DNA of 40,241 bases from the NCBI RefSeq assembly GCF_016653295.1, contig NZ_NHSF01000048.1, positions 1 through 40,241 on the forward strand, read 5' to 3'. Source of the stretch: Halochromatium salexigens. GTDB taxonomy: Bacteria > Pseudomonadota > Gammaproteobacteria > Chromatiales > Chromatiaceae. The notes under the pieces are model-generated. The model was not told where the DNA came from, ran no database searches, and saw nothing but the letters and a program-made list of their open reading frames with translations. Shown here in pieces: positions 21,979-30,445 of this stretch; the stretch's first letter is position 1; each line of letters begins with the position of its first letter. Position numbers and translations under genes: made by a program.

Positions 21979-24807
21979 ATGCTCGATTCAAACTTTTCCT
22001 GGCTTTCAACACTCGGCCTCCTGGCTCTACTCGCGTTGGCCGCCGGCGTTGGACGCTGGTGGTTGCGGGGCCGCGGTGGCTCCGCGATCCCGGCGCTGAC
22101 GCCGCAGGCTGAAGAGACTGTGAACTGGCATGCGCAAGAGACCGAGACGGTGTTGCTGCGCGTCAACAGCAGCGAGGGCGGGCTGAAGCAGCCCGAAGTC
22201 GAACGGCGGCTTGCCGAGCATGGTCCCAACAAGCTGCCCGAGGCCAAGCCACGCAGCCCATTGATGCGCTTCCTAGCGCAGTTCCACAACGTATTGATCT
22301 ATGTGCTGATCGTTGCCGGTGTGGTGACAGCTTTGCTGCAGCATTGGCTCGATGCGGGGGTCATCTTCGGAGTCGTATTGATCAATGCCATCATCGGCTT
22401 CGTGCAGGAAGGCAAGGCCGAGGACGCGCTCAAGGCGATCCGTGGCATGCTCTCGCCGCACGCGCGCGTTTGGCGCGACGGACGGCTGGTGACGGTGGAG
22501 GCCACCGAGCTGGTGCCGGGCGATCTGGTCGCACTGCAATCCGGCGATAAGGTGCCGGCCGATCTGCGCCTACTGCGCGCCAAGGGCATTGATATCGAAG
22601 AGGCCGCGCTCACTGGCGAATCGGTGCCAGTGGCGAAGGGCACTGATCCACTGAACGCCGATACCGCGCTCGCTGATCGGCGCTGCATGGCCTATTCCGG
22701 CACCCTGGTGACGCATGGACAGGGGACGGGCATCGTGGTCGCGACCGGCGCCGGCACCGAAATCGGCCGTATTAGTGCCATGGTGGCCGACGTGCAACAG
22801 TTGACCACGCCGCTGTTGCGACAGATGGCTCAGTTCGGCCGCTGGCTGACGCTGGCGATTTTGGTCATTGCCGCAGCCAGCTTCGCTTTCGGACTCCTGG
22901 TGCGCGATTACAGCGCGGCTGATATGTTTCTGGCCTCGGTTGGGCTGGCGGTGGCGGCGATTCCAGAGGGGCTGCCAGCGATCATGACCATTACCCTGGC
23001 CATCGGCGTACAGCGCATGGCTGGGCGCAATGCCATCATCCGACGGCTACCCGCGGTCGAGACCCTGGGCACGGTTGGCGTGATCTGCTCGGACAAGACC
23101 GGTACCCTGACCCGCAACGAGATGACCGTGGGCACGGTTGCCACGCAGGAACGCAGGCTCAGCCTCTCCGGTACTGGCTATGATCCGCACGGCGTCTTCA
23201 TGGCCGAGGATGAGTCGATCGACGCGCAGGATGATCCGTTGCTGATCGAGGCCCTGCGCGGGGTGACGCTATGTAATGATGCCTCGCTGGAGCAGCGCGA
23301 GGGCGGGTGGCGGGTGCATGGCGGACCCATGGAAGGCGCGCTCATGGTCGCCGCGGTCAAGGGTGGGTTGGATACCGAGCTGATCACCAAGGAGCTGCCG
23401 CGTACCGATCTGATCCCGTTTGAATCCAGCCATAAGTTCATGGCGACCCTGCATCACAGCCATGCCTCGGAGTCGTTCATCTTTGTCAAAGGCGCGCCCG
23501 AGGCGGTGCTCGAGCGTTGCGCGAGCGAGCGCACCCGTGATGGCGATCGGCCCCTGGACCTGGACGCCTGGCAACAGCGCATGGAGGTGATGGCCGAGGC
23601 TGGCCAGCGCGTGCTGGCGGTGGCGGTCAAGCCCGGTGAGCCGCATCGCGGCGACCTTGATTTCAAGGATGTCGAGCACGGACTGACGCTGCTGGGCTTG
23701 TTCGGACTCATGGACCCACCGCGCGAGGAGGCGATCGCCGCAGTGCGCGTCTGCCAGCAGGCCGGTATCCGGGTGAAGATGATCACCGGCGACCATGCGA
23801 CGACGGCCAAGGCCATCGCGCGCCAGATCGGCTTGTGCAGCACCGAGACCGCGCTGACCGGCCGCGAGTTGGATGCGATGGAGGACGTCGAGCTGCAGCG
23901 TCGCGTGAGCGAGGTTGACGTCTATGCGCGGGTCACGCCGGAGCACAAGCTGCGGTTGGTGCAACGCCTGCAAGAGGCCGGGATCGTGGTCGCGATGACC
24001 GGTGACGGCGTCAACGATGCGCCGGCGCTCAAGCGCGCCGATGTTGGCGTGGCCATGGGCATCAATGGCACTGAGGCGGCTAAGGAGGCCTCCGAGATGG
24101 TGCTGGCCGATGATAACTTCGCCTCGATCGCGAACGCGGTCGAGGAGGGTCGCACCGTCTACGATAATCTGCGCAAGGCGATCCTGTTCATCCTGCCGAC
24201 CAACGGCGGCGAGGCCTTGGTGGTGCTGGGCGCCATCCTGTTCGGCTTCCAGCAGTTCCCGCTGACGCCGGTGCAAATCCTTTGGGTGAACATGATCACC
24301 GCCGTGACCCTGGCACTGGCGCTGGCCTTCGAGCCGCCGGAACCGGGCGTGATGAGCCGACCACCGCGTGACTCCCGACAACCGGTGCTGTCGCCGACCT
24401 TCCTCTGGCGCATTGGCTATGTGTCGCTGATCCTGATGGTTGGCACCTTCAGTCTGTTCCTGCTCGATCACTGGCTGAATGGGAGCATCGAACAAGCGCG
24501 CACCGTGGCGGTTAATACCTTGGTGATGTTCGAGATCTTCTACCTGTTTAACTCGCGCTACATGGAGGCGCCGGTGCTCAACCTCCGCGGCTTGTTCGGC
24601 AACCGCTATGTATTGCTTGCGGTCGTGTTGCTGATCTTGTTCCAGATCGCCTTCACTTATTGGGGGCCGCTGCAGATGCTGTTCGGTACTGCGGCGCTCG
24701 GTGCTGGCCACTGGCTGCTGATCGTGCTGGTCGCCTCCTCGGTGTTGTTCATCGTCGAGCACGAGAAGCGTCGGGTCCTGCAACGGCGCGCTCTGGAGTC
24801 AGGTTAA
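21979..24807 (+). CDS. P2A-like cation-transporting P-type ATPase
   Basis: A 942-aa ATP-driven cation pump. An extra N-terminal membrane segment (about residues 8-28) precedes the cation-ATPase N domain. TGES (212-215) is the actuator, IPEGLP (328-333) is TM4, DKTGTLT carries phosphorylated Asp372, and KGAPE, TGDHATTA and TGDGVNDAPALK complete the catalytic core. Ten core helices are expected. Compared with Ca2+ pumps, TM4 Glu330 and TM5 TNGGE (Asn, Glu) are kept. TM6 reads NMITAVTLALA where Ca2+-ATPases have NLVTD, so one ligand aspartate is Ala. The ion is therefore uncertain (Ca2+, Na+ or other). It starts 67 bases after the antiporter operon on the same strand and may share its physiology. 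Its 3' end faces the RND gene 24 bases away. Confidence 0.9.
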   Translation: MLDSNFSWLSTLGLLALLALAAGVGRWWLRGRGGSAIPALTPQAEETVNWHAQETETVLLRVNSSEGGLKQPEVERRLAEHGPNKLPEAKPRSPLMRFLAQFHNVLIYVLIVAGVVTALLQHWLDAGVIFGVVLINAIIGFVQEGKAEDALKAIRGMLSPHARVWRDGRLVTVEATELVPGDLVALQSGDKVPADLRLLRAKGIDIEEAALTGESVPVAKGTDPLNADTALADRRCMAYSGTLVTHGQGTGIVVATGAGTEIGRISAMVADVQQLTTPLLRQMAQFGRWLTLAILVIAAASFAFGLLVRDYSAADMFLASVGLAVAAIPEGLPAIMTITLAIGVQRMAGRNAIIRRLPAVETLGTVGVICSDKTGTLTRNEMTVGTVATQERRLSLSGTGYDPHGVFMAEDESIDAQDDPLLIEALRGVTLCNDASLEQREGGWRVHGGPMEGALMVAAVKGGLDTELITKELPRTDLIPFESSHKFMATLHHSHASESFIFVKGAPEAVLERCASERTRDGDRPLDLDAWQQRMEVMAEAGQRVLAVAVKPGEPHRGDLDFKDVEHGLTLLGLFGLMDPPREEAIAAVRVCQQAGIRVKMITGDHATTAKAIARQIGLCSTETALTGRELDAMEDVELQRRVSEVDVYARVTPEHKLRLVQRLQEAGIVVAMTGDGVNDAPALKRADVGVAMGINGTEAAKEASEMVLADDNFASIANAVEEGRTVYDNLRKAILFILPTNGGEALVVLGAILFGFQQFPLTPVQILWVNMITAVTLALALAFEPPEPGVMSRPPRDSRQPVLSPTFLWRIGYVSLILMVGTFSLFLLDHWLNGSIEQARTVAVNTLVMFEIFYLFNSRYMEAPVLNLRGLFGNRYVLLAVVLLILFQIAFTYWGPLQMLFGTAALGAGHWLLIVLVASSVLFIVEHEKRRVLQRRALESG

Positions 24808-24831
24808 GGTCGAGCGGCCCTGGAATTTAGG

Positions 24832-27800
24832 CTAGCCCGTGCTCAGCAGCCGGTAAAGACTGGGCACCAACAGCAGCGAGACCAGGGTCGAGAAGCTGAG
24901 GCCGGCGACGATGGTGAGGGCCAGCGGACTGAGCATCTCCGAGCCCTCGCCGAGGCCGAGCGCCAAGGGCAGCATGCCGAAGACGGTGGTCAGGGTGGTC
25001 ATCAGGATCGGGCGCAGGCGCAGCCGCGCCGCTTCGATGATCGCCTGATCGCGCGCATCGCCGGCGCGTCGGCGCAGTTCGATGAACTCGACCAGCACGA
25101 TGGCATTGTTCACGACGATGCCGGCGAGCATGATCATGCCGAGCCAGACCGGCATCGACAGGTTGGTCCCGGTCCCGCCCAGGCCGAGCGCGACGCCGAT
25201 CAGCGCGAAGGGCACCGAGAGCAGGATGATCAGCGGATTGCGCAGCGATTCGTACTGAACGGCCATCACCACCAGCACCAGGAACACCGCCAGACCGAGC
25301 AGGAGTCGGCCGATGTCCTGACCCTGCTGCAGCGTCTCGAGGCTGCCGGCCTCGTAGAGGCTGTAGCCAGGGGGCAGGTTAACCTCGGCCGCTGCCGCCA
25401 GCGCCTGCTCGATGGCCTCGGCCAAGGTCAGCTCGCCGCCGATCGAGGCGCTGATCTCGACGATGCGCTGCTGGCGATCGCGCAGGATGGTCTCGGGTTG
25501 CGGCAGGATGCGGATCTCGGCCAGATCGCCGAGGCGGATCGGGCGTTTTGCGGCATCCGCTGTGCGCTGATCGTCGCCATCGATGCCGGGGCGCGAACGG
25601 GTGCGCAGATTGGCGCGCGTGTTGGCGCCGGGCGCGCGGCTGAACAGGATGATCGATTCGAGATCGCCCGGGGTGGCGATATCCTCGCGGTCGAGACGCA
25701 GGCGCACATCGATGCTGCGGTCGCCTTCGATCAGTTGAGTGATGACCTGGCCCTCGAGCGCAAAGCGCAGCACGCGGCCGATGTCCTGCACATCGAGGCC
25801 GTGGCTGGCCGCGCGTTGGCGATCGATCTCGATCGAGAACTCGCGCGTCGGCTCCTGATTGGAATGTTGCAGGTTGCTCAGTCCCTTGATCCCTTCGAGG
25901 CGCGCGAGGATGTCATCGGCGAGCGCGACCAGGGTCTCGAGCTCGGGGCCTTTGAGCCGCAGGCTGAGATCATCGTCGCCCCGGTTGAAGCGGATGCCAC
26001 GAATGCCGCGCGTGTACAGATAGACCTTCAAGCCGGGAATCGAGGCCGCCTTGATCTCGGCCTTGATGCGCTCGATCCAGTCGCGGCTGCCGAGGTCGCG
26101 TTCGCGCAGGGGTGCGAGCTGCACCTGGAGGCTGGCGCGATGGCTGTTCTCGAAGGTCGAGCGGCCGAAGACGAAGCCACCGACGGTGGTGAACACCGAG
26201 CGCGTCTCGGGCTGTGCCCTGACGATGGCCTCGACCTGGCGGGTCAGCGCATCCATTTGCTCGAGGTTGATGCCGGTGTCGGCGCTGAGGCTGATGCGCA
26301 CGTCGCCTTCGTCGAGCGTCGGCAGGAAGGCCGGCTTGGCCGAGAACAGACTCGAGGCCGTCAGCGCGAGCGCGATGATGAACACCGGCAGCACCAACCA
26401 GGGCCGCGTCAACAAGCGTTGGAGTAGCCAGCGATAGCCGTTCTCCAGCGCCGCCATGGCGCGATCGATGCCGCGTCGCAAGGCACCTTCACGCCCGGCC
26501 GAGACCTGCCTGGCGAGTGCCGGCACCAGGGTCAGCGCGACCACCAGGGAGGCGACGATGGCCGCCGAGATGGTGAAGATGAGTTCGCGGAACAGCAGAC
26601 CGATGAGACCGCCGATGAACAAAAACGGCAGCACGGCGGCCAGGTTGGTCGAGGTCGCGGCGATGATCGCGCCGGTCACCTCGCCGGCGGCCTGGCTGGC
26701 CGCGTCCAGCGTGGGCTCGCCACGGCGCTGGTGGCGATGGATGTTCTCGAGCATGACGATGGTGCTATCGACCAGCATGCCGATGCCGAGCGCGAGCCCG
26801 CCGAGGGTCATGATGTTGAAGGTGAGCCCGAACGCGGCCATCAGGATGAAGGTGACCAGGATCGCGATCGGGATCGCGCTGCCGATGATCAGGGTGCGCC
26901 GCCAACTGCCGAGGAAGAGATAGACCACCAGCATCGCCAGCAGCGCGCCGCCGAGGGCGGCCTGGATCGCATTGCTCAGCGATTGGCGGATATAGCGCGC
27001 CTGATCGTCGACCTTGGCGATCTGGATGTCGTCGGGCAGCAGACCCTCGGCCTCGAGCCGGGCGAGTTCGCCATCCACCGCGTCGACCACCGCCACGGTG
27101 TTGCTGAGCGGCTGTTTCTGGATCGAGAGCTTGATGCCGGGTGAGTCATCGAGGCGGATGCGCAAGCGCTCCTCGGCGCCGCCATCGAGCACCTGGGCGA
27201 CCTCGCCTAGGCGCAATTGCTCGGCCCCACCCATCGCCGCATCGCCGAGCGGCAGCGTGGCGATCTGCTCGACCGAGTCGAAACGCCCGCCGGTGCGTGC
27301 GCTGATCTCGCCGTCGCTCATCAGCAGACGGCCGGCGGGCACGTCGCGATTGGCCGCGTTCAGGCGCGCTTGGAGATCGAGGACATCGAGCCCGAGCCCG
27401 GCCAGCCGATACTGATCGGCGATGATCCGCACCTCGCGCTCCAGCCCGCCGCCGACCTCGGCGGCGGCCACCCCGGGCAGGATGAGCAGTTGCCGAGCGA
27501 GGTCGTAATCGACCAGATCGCGCAGCTCGATCGGATCGCGCAGGGTCGAGCCGATGACATATTCGGCGACCGGCAGTTGGAACGGATCGCGCTTGTAGAT
27601 GATCGGCGGATCGATGCTCTCCGGCAGGAAGCGTTTGGCGCGGTCGAGTCGGGCGCTGGCGTCGCGCAGGGCCTGATCGACGTCATCGCCATAGCGAAAC
27701 GAAAGATCGACGGCCGAACGGCCTTCGCGGGTGCGCGACTGGATGGCGACCACGCCTTCGGTGATCGCAAGCTGCTCCTCGAGCTGGCGGGTGATCTCGT

Positions 27801-27987
27801 CTTCCATGATGGTCGCCGGCACGCCGGGGTCGAGCACGCGCACGCGCACATCTGGATAGATGATCTGCGGCAACAGATCGACATTGAGTCGCTCGAGCGC
27901 GAAGGCCCCCAGCACCATCACCGCGAGCGTCATCATGACCACACCGATGGGATGGCGAATGGACCAGCTCGAAATGCCTGTCTGCAT
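24832..27987 (-). CDS. RND-family efflux permease, orphan
   Basis: A 1051-aa inner-membrane, proton-driven exporter of the AcrB/HAE superfamily. The N-terminal helix (SIRHPIGVVMMTLAVMVLGAF) is followed by the first porter domain, helices 2-6 with GGLALGIGMLVDSTIVMLENI in TM4, then the second porter domain and the final helix bundle (GMIMLAGIVVNNAIVLVE). TM4 keeps one acidic residue (VD) where many drug exporters have DD. The start ATG 27987 (MQTGISSWS) is set by the family's N-terminus; 65 further codons upstream are open but unconserved, and no clear ribosome-binding site is seen. No membrane-fusion or TolC-like gene is next to it, so its partners must lie elsewhere. The substrate is unknown. 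Confidence 0.88.
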   Translation of the reverse strand: MQTGISSWSIRHPIGVVMMTLAVMVLGAFALERLNVDLLPQIIYPDVRVRVLDPGVPATIMEDEITRQLEEQLAITEGVVAIQSRTREGRSAVDLSFRYGDDVDQALRDASARLDRAKRFLPESIDPPIIYKRDPFQLPVAEYVIGSTLRDPIELRDLVDYDLARQLLILPGVAAAEVGGGLEREVRIIADQYRLAGLGLDVLDLQARLNAANRDVPAGRLLMSDGEISARTGGRFDSVEQIATLPLGDAAMGGAEQLRLGEVAQVLDGGAEERLRIRLDDSPGIKLSIQKQPLSNTVAVVDAVDGELARLEAEGLLPDDIQIAKVDDQARYIRQSLSNAIQAALGGALLAMLVVYLFLGSWRRTLIIGSAIPIAILVTFILMAAFGLTFNIMTLGGLALGIGMLVDSTIVMLENIHRHQRRGEPTLDAASQAAGEVTGAIIAATSTNLAAVLPFLFIGGLIGLLFRELIFTISAAIVASLVVALTLVPALARQVSAGREGALRRGIDRAMAALENGYRWLLQRLLTRPWLVLPVFIIALALTASSLFSAKPAFLPTLDEGDVRISLSADTGINLEQMDALTRQVEAIVRAQPETRSVFTTVGGFVFGRSTFENSHRASLQVQLAPLRERDLGSRDWIERIKAEIKAASIPGLKVYLYTRGIRGIRFNRGDDDLSLRLKGPELETLVALADDILARLEGIKGLSNLQHSNQEPTREFSIEIDRQRAASHGLDVQDIGRVLRFALEGQVITQLIEGDRSIDVRLRLDREDIATPGDLESIILFSRAPGANTRANLRTRSRPGIDGDDQRTADAAKRPIRLGDLAEIRILPQPETILRDRQQRIVEISASIGGELTLAEAIEQALAAAAEVNLPPGYSLYEAGSLETLQQGQDIGRLLLGLAVFLVLVVMAVQYESLRNPLIILLSVPFALIGVALGLGGTGTNLSMPVWLGMIMLAGIVVNNAIVLVEFIELRRRAGDARDQAIIEAARLRLRPILMTTLTTVFGMLPLALGLGEGSEMLSPLALTIVAGLSFSTLVSLLLVPSLYRLLSTG

Positions 27988-28200
27988 AGGGTGGTTAGCG
28001 CTGCGAGGGCGGTTGTCGATGTGGGTGGTGCTCGGCCCGGAGCCGGTGATGCGAGCGGCGAATGTGATCTGATCCGCAGACATCCGAGCGTCGGTCGTGG
28101 ATAATAAGAGTGCGTTGGGCGTCAGCGGTTCACCCCTTTCCCAACGAGGCCCCAGCGACGGGTACCATCGATTCAACGCCAAAGCGAGTCCACAGAACCC

Positions 28201-28368
28201 ATGTCACTGAAGCGCCGTGGCCGACAACCTGATCTCTTCAAGGTTCTCGTGGTCGCGTTGGCGGTTGGTATGACCCTGACGCTCGGCTACCAGATCAATC
28301 TCTACCATCTGGACCGGGCCCAGCCGATGGCCGAGCGTGCACCCACGCCGCCGACCATCGATGGCTGA
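28201..28368 (+). CDS. 55-aa single-span membrane peptide
   Basis: ATG at 28201 and TGA at 28366-28368 give 55 residues: a basic N-terminus (SLKRRGRQPD), one hydrophobic helix (about residues 13-30, FKVLVVALAVGMTLTLGY), then a Pro-rich tail ending PTPPTIDG. The positive-inside rule suggests a cytoplasmic N-terminus and periplasmic tail. The gene lies 12 bases upstream of the Gfo/Idh oxidoreductase on the same strand, so cotranscription is likely. I know no family or function. Support is its clean topology and position; homologue conservation would settle it. Confidence 0.6.
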   Translation: MSLKRRGRQPDLFKVLVVALAVGMTLTLGYQINLYHLDRAQPMAERAPTPPTIDG

Positions 28369-28380
28369 TCGAGCGTCTCT

Positions 28381-29394
28381 GTGAGCCTCCCTGCTTTCCC
28401 CCCTGATCCGCTCAAGGTTGGGGTCGTCGGCGTCGGTTACCTCGGCCGTTTCCATGCCCTGATCTACTCGCGCCTCGCGGGCGTCGAACTCGTCGGAGTC
28501 TGCGACACCGCCAGCGAGCGGGCCGCTAGTGTCGCCCAGGAAGCCGGTTGCGCGGCCTGGGATGATCCCTTGGCCCTCATCGGTCAGGTCGATGCGGTCA
28601 GCATCGCGGTGCCGACCAGGGCGCATCACGCGGTGGCTTGCGCCTATCTCGAGCGCGGCATCCATGTCCTGCTCGAGAAGCCGCTCGCGGTGGACACGCG
28701 CGAGGGCGCCGAGATCGTCCGCGCCGCCGAGCGCCAGGGCGCGCTCTTGCAGGTCGGCCACCTGGAGCGCTTCAATGCCGGGGTCATGGCGCTGGCGGCT
28801 CGCATCGAGGCCCCGCGCTATATCGAGGCGCAACGCATGGGCGGTTTCGTCGAGCGCGCGACCGATGTCGACGTGGTGGCGGATCTGATGATCCACGACA
28901 TCGACATCATCCTCGCCCTGGTCGATGCCGAGCTGGTCGAGGTGCGGGCCGTGGGCACGCCGGTGTTGACGCCGCGTATCGATATCGCCAGTGCGCGGCT
29001 GCAGTTCAGCAACGGCACGGTCGCGAACACGGTGGCCAGTCGGGTCTCGGACAAGAAGACGCGGCGTATTCGGGTGTTTCAGCCGCAAGGTTATCTCTCG
29101 CTTGACTTCATCGGCCAAACCCTGGATAGCGCGGTGCCGCAACCGCGTGATGCGGGCCAACGCCCCGAGATCCAGCGCTCGCGCGTGCGGGTGGAGCCGG
29201 TGCAGCCGCTCGATCGTGAGATCGAGGCCTTTGTCCATTGCGTGCGCACGCGCGAGCGGCCACTGGTCGATGGCCAGACCGGACTGCGCGCGTTGGACGT
29301 CGCCTTGCAGGTGCAGGCTAGCATTGCCGAGCAGCAAGCCGCGATGGCGCCTGCTGCCGATGCACGCCCCGCATCAGATCCAGCGCCCAGTTAG
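28381..29394 (+). CDS. Gfo/Idh/MocA-family NAD(P)-dependent oxidoreductase
   Basis: 337 aa. An N-terminal Rossmann fold with VGVVGVGYLGRFHA (GxGxxG) is followed by VPTRAHHAVA, the LLEKPLA motif with the catalytic-site lysine of EKP, and GHLERFN. The C-terminal domain contains DLMIHDIDIILALV, where the aspartate/histidine pair is typical, and SRVSDKKTRRIRVFQP. The family oxidises or reduces sugar or sugar-nucleotide hydroxyls. The HLERFN and DLMIHDIDI patterns recall members near lipid A genes, such as the UDP-GlcNAc 3-dehydrogenase GnnA, but no gnnB or lpx gene is present, so that link is only a possibility. The start is GTG 28381. The 3' end faces pdxA ten bases away. Confidence 0.85.
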   Translation: MSLPAFPPDPLKVGVVGVGYLGRFHALIYSRLAGVELVGVCDTASERAASVAQEAGCAAWDDPLALIGQVDAVSIAVPTRAHHAVACAYLERGIHVLLEKPLAVDTREGAEIVRAAERQGALLQVGHLERFNAGVMALAARIEAPRYIEAQRMGGFVERATDVDVVADLMIHDIDIILALVDAELVEVRAVGTPVLTPRIDIASARLQFSNGTVANTVASRVSDKKTRRIRVFQPQGYLSLDFIGQTLDSAVPQPRDAGQRPEIQRSRVRVEPVQPLDREIEAFVHCVRTRERPLVDGQTGLRALDVALQVQASIAEQQAAMAPAADARPASDPAPS

Positions 29395-29404
29395 CCGATC
29401 GACC

Positions 29405-30445
29405 TTAGGGGCGCTCCGAGATCCGAATCGCGGTGCCTGAGTTGCGTGCTTGCACCATCTCCGAGGCCAGCGCAATGGCGGCCTTCAGGCTGCCACCATC
29501 GGCCCGGCCACTGCCGGCGAGGTCGAGCGCGGTGCCATGATCGACCGAGGTGCGGATGATCGGCAGGCCCAGGGTCACATTCACCGCCCGACCAAAGCCC
29601 AGATGCTTGAGCACCGGCAGCCCCTGATCGTGATACATCGCCAGCACCGCGTCGGCCTGCTCGAGCTGCTGCGGCACGAAGGCGGTATCCGCCGGCAGTG
29701 GCCCCTCCAGCGCCAATCCTTCGGCCCGCAGCCGTGCGATCAGCGGGATCAGCACCTGCTGCTCCTCGCCGCCCAAATGGCCGCCTTCGCCGGCATGGGG
29801 ATTGAGCCCGCAGACCAGGATGCGGGGCTGCGGGATGCCGAAGGCCTCGCGCAGGCTGGTGACCAAGACGCGGATGATGTGCTCGAGCCGAGGCGCGGTG
29901 ATCGCCTCGGGCACTGCCGCGAGCGGCAGATGGGTGGTGGCCAGCGCAACGCGCAGACCGGGGGCCGCGAGCAGCATCACCGGGGTCGGCACGGGCTCGG
30001 CGCCCCTGGCGCAGTGCTGGGCGAGGAATTCGGTATGGCCGCTGAAGGTCAAGCCGGCCTCGTTGAGGATGCCCTTGTGCACCGGCCCGGTGACCAGTGC
30101 GTCCCAGCGCCCGCTGAGACAGCCCGCGCAGCCCGCGCGCAGGGTGTCGAGGACATAGGTGGCATTCGCGCTGTCAAGCAGGCCGGGAACGACCGGCGCG
30201 GCGAGGGTCGCTGCGGCATCGACCCGCAACCTGCCGGGCGCTGATGGGCGCGCCGGCTGCTCGGGATCAAAGGCGTCCAGCGTCAGCGGCAGTCCGAGCG
30301 TCGCGGCCCGGGAGGCGAGTAGGTCGGGGTCGCAGACGGCCACCAGCTCGGCCGCGTGGGGCTGCTGGGCGGCGGCGATGCAGAGATCCGGGCCGATACC
30401 CGCGGGCTCGCCGGGAGTCAGCGCCAAGCGCGGGATCTCAGTCAT
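29405..30445 (-). CDS. pdxA: 4-hydroxythreonine-4-phosphate dehydrogenase
   Basis: 346 aa; catalyses an NAD-dependent step of deoxyxylulose-5-phosphate-dependent pyridoxal phosphate synthesis, acting with PdxJ. Visible motifs: TPGEPAGIGPD at the N-terminus, TGPVHKGILNEAG, GHTEFLA with a metal-ligand histidine, GLNPHAGEGGHLGGEE, MYHDQGLPVLKHLGF and RTSVDHGTALDLAG. These cover the metal-binding and substrate-binding histidines. The start is ATG 30445; ATG 30454 is possible. The start overlaps the end of surA by eight bases, the classic lptD-surA-pdxA order. The usual downstream ksgA, apaG and apaH are absent; a convergent oxidoreductase follows instead. Confidence 0.93.
   Translation of the reverse strand: MTEIPRLALTPGEPAGIGPDLCIAAAQQPHAAELVAVCDPDLLASRAATLGLPLTLDAFDPEQPARPSAPGRLRVDAAATLAAPVVPGLLDSANATYVLDTLRAGCAGCLSGRWDALVTGPVHKGILNEAGLTFSGHTEFLAQHCARGAEPVPTPVMLLAAPGLRVALATTHLPLAAVPEAITAPRLEHIIRVLVTSLREAFGIPQPRILVCGLNPHAGEGGHLGGEEQQVLIPLIARLRAEGLALEGPLPADTAFVPQQLEQADAVLAMYHDQGLPVLKHLGFGRAVNVTLGLPIIRTSVDHGTALDLAGSGRADGGSLKAAIALASEMVQARNSGTAIRISERP

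Noticed and set aside
23269-24783. 504-aa His/Gln-rich minus-strand frame opposite the P-type ATPase
   Set aside because: Antisense to TGDGVNDAP and other invariant ATPase motifs; composition is typical of a shadow frame.
24808-24831. GGCTAGCC palindrome between the ATPase and RND genes as a terminator
   Set aside because: An eight-base palindrome leaves no loop for a hairpin and no T run follows.
27988-28182. 65-codon N-terminal extension of the RND permease
   Set aside because: RND permeases start within a few residues of their first helix; the extension is unconserved in pattern and contains no signal.
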